From Chionoecetes opilio (lineage: Eukaryota; Arthropoda; Malacostraca; Decapoda; Majidae), in assembly GCA_016584305.1 (NCBI GenBank), contig JACEEZ010019844.1, forward strand, positions 329,823 through 393,822: a DNA stretch of 64,000 nucleotides. Reading direction: 5' to 3'. The notes under the pieces were generated by a model, which was not told the DNA's origin, made no database searches, and was given only the letters and a program-made list of their open reading frames with translations. Both the position numbers and the translations under genes were made by a program. Shown here one piece after another: positions 1 through 9,590 of this stretch. The number at the start of each line of letters is the position of its first letter. Position 1 is the first letter of the stretch.

Positions 1-1812
1 CCTCCTTGTTCTTGTTCTTCTCTTCCCTCCTTGTGCTTGTTCTTTCTCTTCCTTCCTTGTTCTTGTTCTCTTCCTCCTTGTTCTTCTTTCTCTTCCTTCC
101 TTGTTCTTTCTCTTCCCTCCTTGTTCTTGTTCTTCTCTTCCCTCCTTGTTCTTGTTCTTCTCTTCCCTCCTTGTTCTTGTTCTTCTCTTCCCTCCTTGTG
201 CTTGTTCTTCTCTTCCCTCCTTGTTCTTGTTCTTCTCTTCCCTCCTTGTTCTTGTTCTTCTCTTCCCTCCTTGTTCTTGTTCTTCTCTTCCCTCCTTGTT
301 CTTGTTCTTCTCTTCCCTCCTTGTTCTTGTTCTTCTCTTCCCTCCTTGTTCTTGTTCTTCTCTTCCCTCCTTGTTCTTGTTCTTCTCTTCCCTCCTTGTT
401 CTTGTTCTTCTCTTCCCTCCTTGTTCTTGTTCTTCTCTTCCCTCCTTGTTCTTGTTCTTCTCTTCCCTCCTTGTGCTTGTTCTTCTCTTCCCTCCTTGTG
501 CTTGTTCTTTCTCTTCCTTCCTTGTTCTTGTTCTCTTCCTCCTTGTTCTTCTTTCTCTTCCTTCCTTGTTCTTTCTCTTCCCTCCTTGTGCTTGTTCTTC
601 TCTTCCTTCCTTGTTCTTGTTCTTCTCTTCCCTCCTTGTTCTTGTTCTTCTCTTCCCTCCTTGTTCTTGTTCTTCTCTTCCCTCCTTGTTCTTGTTCTTC
701 TCTTCCCTCCTTGTGCTTGTTCTTCTCTTCCCTCCTTGTGCTTGTTCTTTCTCTTCCTTCCTTGTTCTTGTTCTCTTCCTCCTTGTTCTTCTTTCTCTTC
801 CTTCCTTGTTCTTTCTCTTCCCTCCTTGTGCTTGTTCTTCTCTTCCCTCCTTGTTCTTGTTCTTTCTCTTCCTCCTTGTGCTTGTTCTTCTCTTCCTCCT
901 TGTTCTTGTTCTTCTCTTCCCTCCTTGTTCTTGTTCTTCTCTTCCCTCCTTGTTCTTGTTCTTCTCTTCCCTCCTTGTGCTTGTTCTTTCTCTTCCTTCC
1001 TTGTTCTTGTTCTCTTCCTCCTTGTTCTTCTTTCTCTTCCTTCCTTGTTCTTTCTCTTCCCTCCTTGTTCTTGTTCTTCTCTTCCCTCCTTGTTCTTGTT
1101 CTTCTCTTCCCTCCTTGTTCTTGTTCTTCTCTTCCCTCCTTGTGCTTGTTCTTCTCTTCCCTCCTTGTTCTTGTTCTTCTCTTCCCTCCTTGTTCTTGTT
1201 CTTCTCTTCCCTCCTTGTTCTTGTTCTTCTCTTCCCTCCTTGTTCTTGTTCTTCTCTTCCCTCCTTGTTCTTGTTCTTCTCTTCCCTCCTTGTTCTTGTT
1301 CTTCTCTTCCCTCCTTGTTCTTGTTCTTCTCTTCCCTCCTTGTTCTTGTTCTTCTCTTCCCTCCTTGTTCTTGTTCTTCTCTTCCCTCCTTGTTCTTGTT
1401 CTTCTCTTCCCTCCTTGTTCTTGTTCTTCTCTTCCCTCCTTGTGCTTGTTCTGCTCTTCCCTCCTTGTGCTTGTTCTTCTCTTCCCTCCTTGTGCTTGTT
1501 CTTCTCTTCCCTCCTTGTTCTTGTTCTTCTCTTCCCTCCTTGTGCTTGTTCTTCTCTTCCCTCCTTGTGCTTGTTCTTCTCTTCCCTCCTTGTTCTTGTT
1601 CTTCTCTTCCCTCCTTGTGCTTGTTCTTCTCCTTCCTTGTTCTTGTTCTCTTTCTCCTTATTCTTTCTCTTCCTCCTTGTTCTTCTTTCTCTCCCTCCTT
1701 GTGCTTGTTCTTCTCTTCCTCCTTGTTCTTCTTTCTCTCCCTCCTTGTGCTTGTTCTTCTCTTCCTCCTTGTTCTTCTTTCTCTTCCTTCCTTGTCCTTG
1801 TTCTCTTCCTCA
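1..1812. repeat. 25-bp pyrimidine-rich minisatellite, ~70 copies
   Basis: The region is a continuous array of a 25-bp C/T-rich unit built from CTTCC, CTCC and TTGTTCTTG blocks. TTGTT/TTGTG variants and a few longer irregular units near 500-600, 720-830 and 960-1060 break it up. The plus strand is almost free of A. Because 25 is not a multiple of 3 and the unit has no stop in any frame, all three plus frames stay open for about 600 codons. Those proteins are low-complexity Leu/Ser/Phe/Cys rotations and are not credible genes. The window starts inside the array. Confidence 0.95.
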
Positions 1813-1904
1813 CATCAATAAATATCTGCTGCCTATTTTGTTCCAGGATCTTCATTTACAAGACCTGCTGAATTTACTGTCAATTTCCATTTTTTCTCCA
1901 TTCT

Positions 1905-2030
1905 TAACCCTCTCTCTCTCCCACCCCCTCTCTCTCTCCCCCCTCTCTCTCTCTCTCGCAGCATTGTGGTCAGTCCCCCTCTCTCTCTCTCCCCCACCCC
2001 CTCTCTCTCTCTCGCAGCAGATTGTGGTCC
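1905..2030. repeat. CT microsatellite
   Basis: Runs of CTCTCT and CCCC are broken twice by a GCAG..TTGTGGTC motif, so the block is an approximately 70-bp duplication within CT-rich sequence. Confidence 0.85.
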
Positions 2031-2420
2031 GTGGTCTTATTGTATAAATGGCCAAACTTGGACACTTGAGCCATTCTACGATGCCACAGGGACACAGCAA
2101 AGTAAAAGTTTGGATTATATAACCAACAAAGTATGAGGAAATAAACCCTCGAGGGAGTACGAATGTCATCAGGAACACGGATATACACAGCAAGTTGGGT
2201 CATACTGTTCCATTTGCATCTATGAACTGGCAAAGAAGTATTTTCATGACTTTCTGCCTTATTTCCCGGGATGAATTTAATGGTGTATGAATTAAGGAAC
2301 GGTATGATCAGGGGACAATGTGGGTGATGGTGATACGATGCGAAATTCCTGAACAGAACTTTTTTGCTGCAAGGTAGGCTGCCAGTGGAGTGAAAAGGGG
2401 GTCTCACCAATAAAGGTTGC

Positions 2421-2513
2421 ACCGCTCGGGAATCGAACCCGGGACCTTCCGCATGCCGGGCGGCTGTGCTTCCCGTTACACCACGGGAACCTCCTACTGA
2501 CAACCCACACATC
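2421..2513 (-). mobile_element. tRNA-derived SINE head, copy 1
   Basis: On the minus strand a box-A-like TGGTGTAACGGG is followed by a box-B-like GGGTTCGATTCCC at tRNA spacing. The 5' seven bases (GGTTCCC) do not pair with the 3' acceptor side, so this is not an intact tRNA. A near-identical copy lies 190 bp away at 2612-2703 in the same orientation, with the same flanking CACCAATAAAGGTTG-type tail. A dispersed tRNA-derived repeat explains this best. Confidence 0.65.
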
Positions 2514-2611
2514 TCCCCCCTAAGGCTGCCTCCCGCAGGCCTGACCGGGGGAATGTGCATCCACGATCCTACTCACTGCGCCATGTTAGAGTAGGGGGTC
2601 TCAACAATAAA

Positions 2612-2705
2612 GGTTGCGCCGCTCTGGAATCGAACTCGGGACCTTCCGCATGCCGGGCGGCTGTGCTTCCCGTTACACCACGGGAACCTTCTAGTGACAA
2701 CCCAC
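2612..2705 (-). mobile_element. tRNA-derived SINE head, copy 2
   Basis: Second copy of the element at 2421-2513, with box A and box B retained. Its T-arm has changes (GAACTCGGG instead of GAACCCGGG), which argues for decay rather than a functional tRNA gene. Confidence 0.6.
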
Positions 2706-2949
2706 ACAATCAGTCAATATGTTTTGCCTTCAGTTTTTAGGTCGAAAAGATTTTACACAAACAGCTGGGTCTAGGAACCTATCTAGCTGAAATGTTTTAC
2801 CACTTGCAATGATTAAATTCTCCCATCCAGAAAGTTAATTATCACAGTTCATAATGCTATAAACTTTGCCTCTTGCACCTTTGTTTATCTTCACATGAAC
2901 ACATATTTTACGCAATCCCAACTATTGCCCATTGCCTGCGTGATGATGC

Positions 2950-3159
2950 TTAACCCCTCGAGGCCCAGAACGTAATTTCCATTGTAATTTGACTAACATA
3001 AGACGATTTTTAGTGAATATAAGCAATATTTTATAGATATGACCTGTTTAGTATCCTTGTCCACTAGCTAATTTGGTATATTCAGTTACTTTTCGTTATT
3101 TAATGGCTAACAGACAATTTTTTTATAGCAAAGGAAAGATCTGGGCGTGAAGGGGTTAA
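2950..3159 (+). mobile_element. TTAA-flanked MITE, family A copy 1
   Basis: About 210 bp, starting TTAACCCCTCGAGGCCCAGA and ending TCTGGGCGTGAAGGGGTTAA. The ends are imperfect terminal inverted repeats inside a TTAA duplication. The interior is AT-rich and noncoding. TTAA targets are typical of piggyBac and some other superfamilies; no transposase is present. Confidence 0.85.
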
Positions 3160-3175
3160 GCCGTTCATTCAGTGC

Positions 3176-3290
3176 AGTAAAGTAGTGCATGTATTTATAG
3201 TGCATATTATAGTGCAGTAAAGTATAGTGTATGTATTTATAGTGCATATTATAGTGCAGTAAAGTATAGTGCATGTATTTGTGCAGCATC
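3176..3290. repeat. Short ~42-bp tandem repeat
   Basis: About two and a half copies of a unit with GTGCATGTATTTATAGTGCA and AGTGCAGTAAAG. No coding sense is apparent. Confidence 0.75.
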
Positions 3291-3383
3291 TCAAATTATT
3301 GGAGGTGATTGGGTTGGACAGTACTATATCCACCAGAGGCATTTCTCACCAGGAAAAATTCAAGTATTATCTCCTACACCTTT

Positions 3384-4102
3384 TACCATCAACATCAACA
3401 CCACTACAACCATCACCACCACCACCACCACTACAACCATCACCACCACCACCACTACAACCATCACCACCACCACCACCACTACAACCATCACCACCAC
3501 CACCACTACAACCATCACCACCACCAACACCACAGCACCACCACTACAACCATCACCACCACCACTAGAACCCTCACCACCATCAACACCACTACAACCA
3601 TCACCACCACCACCACCACTACAACCATCACCACCACCAACCACAGCACAACCACTACAACCCTCACCACCATCAACACCACCACTACAACCATCAACAC
3701 CACAGCACCACCACTAACACCACAGCACCACCAACATCATCACTACAACCATCACCACCACCACTACAACCATCACCACCACCACCACCAACCACAGCAC
3801 CACCACTACAACCATCACCACCACCAACCACAGCACCACCACTACAACCCTCACCACCACCACCACCAAACACAGCACCACCACTACAACCATCACCACC
3901 ACTACAACCACCAACCCCACCACTACAACCATCACCACCACCACCACTATAACCAACACCACCATCTGCACCACTACAACCACCACCACCACCACTATAA
4001 CCAACACCACAACACCACCACTACAACCATCACCACCACCACCACCACTACAACCACCACCACCACCATCAACACCACCACCACCACCACCACCATCTCT
4101 CG
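3384..4102. repeat. CAC/CAT/ACC trinucleotide-rich array
   Basis: Irregular array of CACCAC, CATCAC and TACAAC blocks in 12-24 bp higher-order units. It gives His/Thr-rich frames on plus and Val/Gly-rich frames on minus. These frames reflect composition only and carry no recognisable domain. Confidence 0.9.
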
Positions 4103-4339
4103 CAATAAACACAGCAACAGTAGGCGACGAGGCTCTACTACTGTAATTAAAAGTACCTTCCAGCTCAACCCGAGGAATCATTTCTATCCTCAAGGCTTTC
4201 TGATCAAAACCACTAGATATTTAAGATGCTTACGTTCATGCATGCACTCAGGTACCATGTCCTGACTCATACACGCAACAACTATTTACATGCACAATCA
4301 ATCCTATAAATCAAATACATCGCATAAATCAGTGCAAAA

Positions 4340-5212
4340 ATCAATGGGAACATAGTATATGTCTGTGTGTCTGTACCTGTTAGTCTATGCATCTGTGCGT
4401 CTGTATCTGTCTGTCAGCTTTTCTTTCTGTCTGTGTGTCTGTCAGTGTATGCATCTGTGCGTCTGTATCTGTCTGTCAGTTTTTCTTCCTGTCTGTGTCT
4501 GTCATGCGCATAGTCGTACTGCTGTCCACTTTTATTCGTCTTTGTCGTCAGATGCATCGTCTGTACTTCCTGTCACGCTTTCTTTCTGTCATGATAGTCT
4601 GTCAGGATGCATATGTCTGTCAGCTTGCTTTCTGTCTGTTGTACCTGTCAGTTAGTATCTGCTGTGTGTCTTCAGTGTATGTATCTGTCTGGTGTCGTCA
4701 TGTATGTATCCTGTATCTGTTGTCAGCTTTGCTTTCTGTCTGTGATCTGTCAGTGTATGTACTGTCCTGTCACTTGCTTTCTCTGTGTGTCTGTCAGTGT
4801 ATGTATCTGTCTGTATCTGTCTGTCAGCTTTGCTTTCTGTCTGTGTGTCTGTCAGTGTATGTATCTGTCTGTCAGTTTTTCTGTCAGTGTATGCATCTGT
4901 GTCTGTATCTGTCTGTCAGCTTTGCTTTCTGTCTGTGTGTCTGTCAGTGTATGCATCTGTGTGTCTGTATCTGTCTGTCAGCTTTGCTTTCTGTCTGTGT
5001 GTCTGTCAGTGTATGCATCTGTGTGTCTGTATCTGTCTGTCAGCTTTTCTTTCTGTCTGTGTGTCTGTCAGTGTCTGTATCTGTCTGTCAGCTTTGCTTT
5101 CTGTCTGTGTGTCTGTCAGTGTATGCATCTGTGTGTCTGTATCTGTCTGTCAACTTTTCTTTCTGTCTGTGTGTCTGTCAGTGTATGCATCTGTGTGTCT
5201 GTCAATCTGCAT
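4340..5212. repeat. 62-bp CTGT-rich minisatellite
   Basis: The unit is about 62 bp (repeated ATGCATCTGTGTGTCTGTAT at 62-bp spacing), with CTGTCTGTCAGC and TTTCTTTCTGTCTG blocks. The 4500-4790 part is degenerate. Frames are Cys/Leu/Ser/Val rotations and are not genes. Confidence 0.9.
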
Positions 5213-5495
5213 TTTTCACTAAACGTACAATTTTCCAGAACGTAACGTAACTCATGCGCTGAATGAGGCATAGGTCCAATTTTCAATCAACCCTCCTCAT
5301 GTTCTGAATTGCCATCTTATATCTTACCAAGCAGGACAGAACACCACACCACCAACACCCAACAGGTCTCCAGGTTCATATAGTGGTAGTCCTTTAAACC
5401 TACCAAGTTGCGTCCCACACCAGCGACACAAAGTCCACCATGCAGCCACCAGCCACCATCTGCGGCAACCACCAGCCAGTCATTGATCAGCTCAT

Positions 5496-5715
5496 ATGGA
5501 CGGACAGACGGACAGACAGGCAGGCAGACAGACGGACAGACAGACAGGCAGGCAGGCAGACAGACGGACAGACAGGCAGGCAGGCAGACAGACGGACAGA
5601 CAGGCAGGCAGGCAGACAGACGGACAGGCGAAGACAGGCAGGCAGACAGACAAGCAGACAAAGACAGGCAGGCAGACAGACAAGCAGACAAGCAGACAAA
5701 GACAGGCAGGCAGAC
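5496..5715. repeat. GACA/GGCA purine-rich tandem repeat
   Basis: Repeats of GACAGGCAGGCAGACAGACG and variants. It is the strand complement in composition of the CTGT array at 4340-5212. Confidence 0.9.
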
Positions 5716-5836
5716 AGACTGAAAAACAGACAGACAGATACAGACACACAGATGCATAGATTGACAGACACACACAGAAAAAATAGACAGACATAGATGC
5801 ATAGACTGACAGACACACTGACAGACAGACAGACAC
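5716..5836 (-). repeat. Inverted outlier copies of the 62-bp CTGT unit
   Basis: Read on minus, this stretch gives CTGTCTGTCAGTGTGTCTGT, TATGCATCT and TATCTGTCTG blocks in the order of the 62-bp unit at 4340-5212. It is an inverted, diverged piece of that array about 0.5 kb away. Confidence 0.65.
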
Positions 5837-5941
5837 CTTTGCCAATCAAGCAATTAAGCCGGCTATGTGTGAAGAAATGTTCTACCCTATAACTATACTC
5901 ATAGCCACAAACCTTTGATGAGAAACCCCATGAAGCAATGT

Positions 5942-6112
5942 ATTGGTCAGTCAGGTGGTCAATGCGGAGTCTATTGGGGTCTTTAAAAGGAGTCTGGATA
6001 AATTAATGGATGGGGAAGAGAGGTGGATGTAGGTAGAGTTAAGTAACAGGAACTACCTCGTGTAGGTCTCACGGCCTCTTGTAGCTTCCTTATGTTCTTA
6101 TGTTCTTATTGA
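5942..6112 (+). mobile_element. 5'-truncated non-LTR (CR1/L2-like) 3' tail
   Basis: Homologous to the copies at 7320, 15395 and 18967. The intact frame elsewhere reads VVNAESIGVFKRSLDKFMDG before a stop, which resembles the conserved C-terminus of CR1-type polymerases. The 3' end is GTAGCTTCCTTATGTTCTTA with a short repeated octamer, typical of CR1/L2 tails. Assignment is by remembered motif. Confidence 0.65.
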
Positions 6113-6136
6113 AGTATTATTAGAATCACAAAGTAT

Positions 6137-6356
6137 ACTATAGTCTATTTTTTTAATAAGGCAAAAAATCCTGCCCCCTTGCTGCTTACTGACTGATATT
6201 TGATGCCAAGAGAAGGGAATACTACGCTTCTTCTTAATGTCAGCTGTATTCTATCATAGTTAACCCTCTTAGCAGGTAAACACAGGCATCATTTTAAGCA
6301 TGAGACCTTAAGATAGAATGGAATTTTTGCCTTGTTAAAAAAAATAGAGACTATAG
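6137..6356. mobile_element. MITE family C, copy 1
   Basis: About 220 bp with terminal inverted repeats CTATAGTCTATTTTTTT and AAAAAAATAGAGACTATAG. The interior (GCTGCTTACTGACTGATATT) is shared with 8416-8632, 15105-15318 and 55778-56070. No coding capacity. Confidence 0.8.
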
Positions 6357-6569
6357 GCACAGACTGAGTGATTGTCATGGGAAGGTTCAAGCAAGCAAAG
6401 AACACAATTACATGCATCAGGATCTGCCACACATGCATCAACTCTCATATACGTCATCAGATCAAGAAGCTATTTTTTTTAGAGTTCTGATAGTCGAAAT
6501 AAACATAGCAATGCTTAGTGAATTAGTAAAGTTCACTGGTAAATTATTTAAGCATTGTAATTCAAGGTA

Positions 6570-6906
6570 TTATTCCAGATGAACACCGAACTCACTTTGG
6601 TGGACGAAAGTATTTTTTTCTGGTGAGTTTTGATGTGTTTTGAATTAATCTGCTAACCGTTTCTGTCGCAGTTTTTTTAATTTGTTTATAGGTTAGGTTT
6701 GATGTAGGTTATGTTAGGTAAAGGTTAGGTTAGGTTAGGTATAGGTTCGGGTAGGTTCTTTTTTTTTGTCATTTTTGTAAATCACACACACACAAAAGTG
6801 ATTTGTGACAGAAACGGTTAGCAGCTTCATTCAAAACACATCAAAACTCACCAGAAAAAAAATAGTTTCGTTCACCAAAGAAAGTTCGGTGTCCATCTGG
6901 AAATTT
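6570..6906. mobile_element. Foldback MITE family B, copy 1, with TTAGG runs
   Basis: Arms of about 100 bp (CCAGATGAACACCGAACTCA and its inverted partner ending CGGTGTCCATCTGG) flank a loop with GGTTAGGTTAGGTTAGGT. Further copies lie at 31268-31706, 33074-33462 and 53669-53733. The inverted arms and repeated occurrence show a nonautonomous element. Confidence 0.8.
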
Positions 6907-6939
6907 ACCCTTTCAATCAGTCTTGACAATGTAACTACC

Positions 6940-7150
6940 TTAACCCCTTGAGACCCAGAACGTAATTTCCATAGTAATTTGGCTACCCTTAGACGATTTT
7001 TAGTGAATATAAGCAATATTTTATAGATATGACTTGTTTAGTATCCTTGTCCACTAACTAATTTGGTATATTCAGTTACCTTTCGTAATTTTATGGCCAA
7101 CAACAGATGATTTTTTATATAGCCAAGAAAGAGCTGGGCGTGAAGGGTTA
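6940..7150 (+). mobile_element. TTAA-flanked MITE, family A copy 2
   Basis: Full-length relative of 2950-3159. The right terminus has decayed to GTGAAGGGTTAG. Confidence 0.8.
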
Positions 7151-7319
7151 GGTGGTTCTGCTCCCCACTCACCGTAAAACATGATAGTAATGTCCCTGAC
7201 TCAAGTACTCAGTTTTCAACACTAAGGAAGTCATTAACAAAAAGTAGTCTAAAGGGAAGTAGTCATTAAATTAGTAGTCCAATGGTAAATAGGTAAGCAT
7301 TATAATGTTGTGTAGAACA

Positions 7320-7913
7320 AAATGTAGAACAAGAAGCAACGGATTCAAGCTGGAAAAGCGTAGATTTAAAAAGGAAACTGGGAGAAACTGGTTCACAAAT
7401 AAGGTGGTAGGTAAAGGTAAAGATGGGAGCATACGCTAAGCTGCGCGTGGCATGCGGTGCTCATCTCCGTGGCATTAGCCCTTAGAGCCTGTGGTGGGTG
7501 AGGACCCGTTACCCCGGGACACAGGGCTAGTGTGACTCCCGGGTTACCACAGTTACCTTCCCCAGGTTACCCCAGGTACCCATTTATCAACCCCGAAAGG
7601 AAGGAAGAACAGCTGGGTAGGCTGGTCACCGGCTTGCCCTGGCCCGGGATCGAACCAGGGCCCGCAGATTCGTAGCCAGGCACGCTAGCCACTGCACCAC
7701 AGAGGCGACCACAGAAATAAGGTGGTGATGGACTGGAATGGACTAAGTCGTCAGGTGGTCAATGCGGAGTCTATTGGGGTCTTTAAAAGGAGTCTGGATA
7801 AATTCATGGATGGGGAAGAGAGGTGGATGTAGGTAGAGTTAAGTAACAGGAACTACCTCGTGTAGATCTCACAGCCTCTTGTAGCTTCCTTATTTTCTTA
7901 TGTTCTTATGTAA
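7320..7913 (+). mobile_element. CR1/L2-like non-LTR 3' fragment split by a SINE
   Basis: The fragment runs from 7320 to 7408 and resumes at 7715-7913 with the frame VVMDWNGLSRQVVNAESIG.. followed by a stop. That resembles the C-terminal VVN-W-L...VV.A.S...FK..LD signature of CR1-type polymerase. It ends in the CTTATGTTCTTATG tail. The SINE at 7409-7714 interrupts it. Confidence 0.75.
7409..7714 (-). mobile_element. tRNA-derived SINE with 12-bp target-site duplication
   Basis: On minus it begins with a tRNA-like head (GTGGTGCAGTGGCTAGCGTG box A, GGTTCGATCCCGG box B). The ~200-bp body contains GGGTTGATAAATGGGTACC. It is flanked by direct repeats AAATAAGGTGGT at 7397-7408 and 7715-7726. Other copies are at 18609-18904 and 61294-61588. 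Confidence 0.85.
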
Positions 7914-7974
7914 AATTCAATCAGTCTTGACAATATAACTTCCTTAAGCCGCACTGCTCCCCACTCATCATAAT

Positions 7975-8280
7975 TGATTGATTGATTTAATGCCTAAAAA
8001 GGTGAATGTGCCAGACATCAGAGGTCATATGGCACTATGGCAAAGCATATAAAGGGGAGGGGTTAAAGAATAATAGTGAAACGATGAGGGAAGGGGAAAG
8101 AACGGAATGTTACAGCAGGATGGTTAGATCAGATGTAGGATGTGGATTTGTTGGAGGAAGGAGGTTAAATTTTCCAGGGAGAAGGAGGGGGATTCCGGGA
8201 GAATGTCCGCAAGACAGGGAGGTCGGGAAAGGGAGGACAAATGAGGGAAGGAACTGGAACGGGCAGGAGTAAGATGGGGG
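7975..8280. repeat. Unclassified interspersed repeat, copy 1
   Basis: Starts with TGATTGATTGATTTAATGCC, then GTGCCAGACATCAGAGGTCA. It aligns along its length with 16875-17027 plus 17326-17420. A terminal piece recurs inverted at 53218-53250. A retroposon tail is plausible from the TGAT repeat end, but no protein signature is visible. Confidence 0.65.
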
Positions 8281-8415
8281 CAAGATATTAGGACATGTTG
8301 GACACTCATCATAAAGCAAGGTAGTAATGACCCTCGTTGAATTCATTGATCCCTGTCATTGATTCAAGCAGTCACAGTTTTCAACACTAAGGAACTCATT
8401 AACAAAAAAGGGACA

Positions 8416-8632
8416 ACTATAGTCTATTTTTTTTAACAAGGCAAAAAATCCATTCTATCTTAAAGGTCTTATGCTTAAAATTATGCCTATGTTTACCTGA
8501 TAATATGGTTAACTATGATAAAATACAGCTGAAATTTAGAAGCGTAGTATTCCCTTCACATGGCATCAAATATCAGTCAGTAAGCAGCAAGAGGGCAGGA
8601 TTTTTTGCCTCGTTAAAAAAATTAGACTATAC
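8416..8632. mobile_element. MITE family C, copy 2 (inverted relative to copy 1)
   Basis: Termini CTATAGTCTATTTTTTTTAA and AAAAAAATTAGACTATA. The interior is the reverse complement of 6137-6356. Confidence 0.8.
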
Positions 8633-8777
8633 TAATCAATTCAACTAAGGTCTACTGGGATTGAATGGAATATTCCTAAAGTTGTAGATTGCTGACACAC
8701 AATGTTATAAATACTGTATGTGCATGTATTGACATTCTGGCACAGCAAATGAACCAAAATAAAAGATCAGTACGTAC

Positions 8778-8860
8778 CTGTTGTCTGCGCTACCATGACT
8801 AGCCACACAAACCACTAGTGCTAGAAGATGCCTTGAAATTAAGAAGTAAAAAGTGAGCAT
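8778..8860 (-). CDS. Possible first coding exon with signal peptide (minus)
   Basis: An ATG at 8860 opens 27 codons reading MLTFYFLISRHLLALVVCVA... and ends in ...SADN before a strong-looking donor, AACAG|GTACGTACT. The hydrophobic core LLALVVCVA followed by small residues looks like a secretory signal peptide. No downstream exon was found to the left. Alternatively the pyrimidine-rich TTCTTAATTTCAAG at about 8843-8830 is an acceptor for an internal or last exon. If that exon is joined in phase to the glycosidase linker exon at 12416-12479, the frame soon stops. I cannot choose between these, and either may be fortuitous. Confidence 0.35.
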
Positions 8861-8869
8861 ATTAATCAG

Positions 8870-9170
8870 TTAGATATAGTTTCCTAATGTCTTGCCTATA
8901 CTTATCATGACAAAAATATCTATACATAATTAATATATAAACATATATGGAGAACCTTAACGATGACCCACACATACATTACATAGACAGTAGTACATTG
9001 CCTTGCACTACAACCCCTCCCTGCACACCCATGATCCCCAGCAGCCACATTGACCCACAAAGCAAGATGAATGATCTTATATATTATGATCTTCTCTTAT
9101 ATTATTTAAGGCAACTTTCTGATGAAATGTTTGCAAAAATTCAACAAACCGACACGGGGCGATGACTGTT
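8870..9170. other. No feature recognised
   Basis: AT-rich sequence with one small plus frame (8947-9165, 72 codons) that has no recognisable motif or repeat. I see nothing else in it. Confidence 0.6.
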
Positions 9171-9174
9171 GTAA

Positions 9175-9590
9175 TGTAATCGATTACGATTACGACTTCA
9201 TGGTAATTTTAAGATTACGATTGCGATTACAATCACAATAAAAACTAATGTAATCAATTACGATTCTGATTACAGGATGTGTTATCATGATTACAATCAT
9301 GATTACTGGAAGAGGAAAATGCATATATAGCTTCTCAAAATTAAATGTATTCTGTAAAAAAGAAGTGTGATATTGATATTCCCCTATTCCTGGTGGTCCA
9401 TCAGGGCAAGGCACACACGTCCAGGATGTGTACAAGTGAAATATTTCTGATTATTTATTAGCTTTGTATGTATACATAATTATATCGACTGTGTACTAAT
9501 GTAATTACAAAAGTAATCATGATTACGATCACATTTTTAATGTAATTGATTACGATTACTTGAAAAACTGTAATTTATTGTAATGGATTA
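9175..9590. mobile_element. Putative element with GATTAC-rich ends
   Basis: Both ends (9175-9310 and 9505-9590) carry dense GATTAC/GTAATC motifs in both orientations around a central 200 bp without them. Subterminal arrays of a short motif are common in nonautonomous DNA elements. Exact termini are not visible because the right end runs into the minisatellite. Confidence 0.4.

Noticed and set aside
6..2047. Three ~600-codon plus frames rich in Leu/Ser/Phe/Cys
   Set aside because: They are rotations of one stop-free 25-bp repeat with no start context or domain.
2421..2703. Two tRNA genes on minus
   Set aside because: Box A and B are present, but the acceptor stem does not pair and the flanks are duplicated, so SINE heads are more likely.
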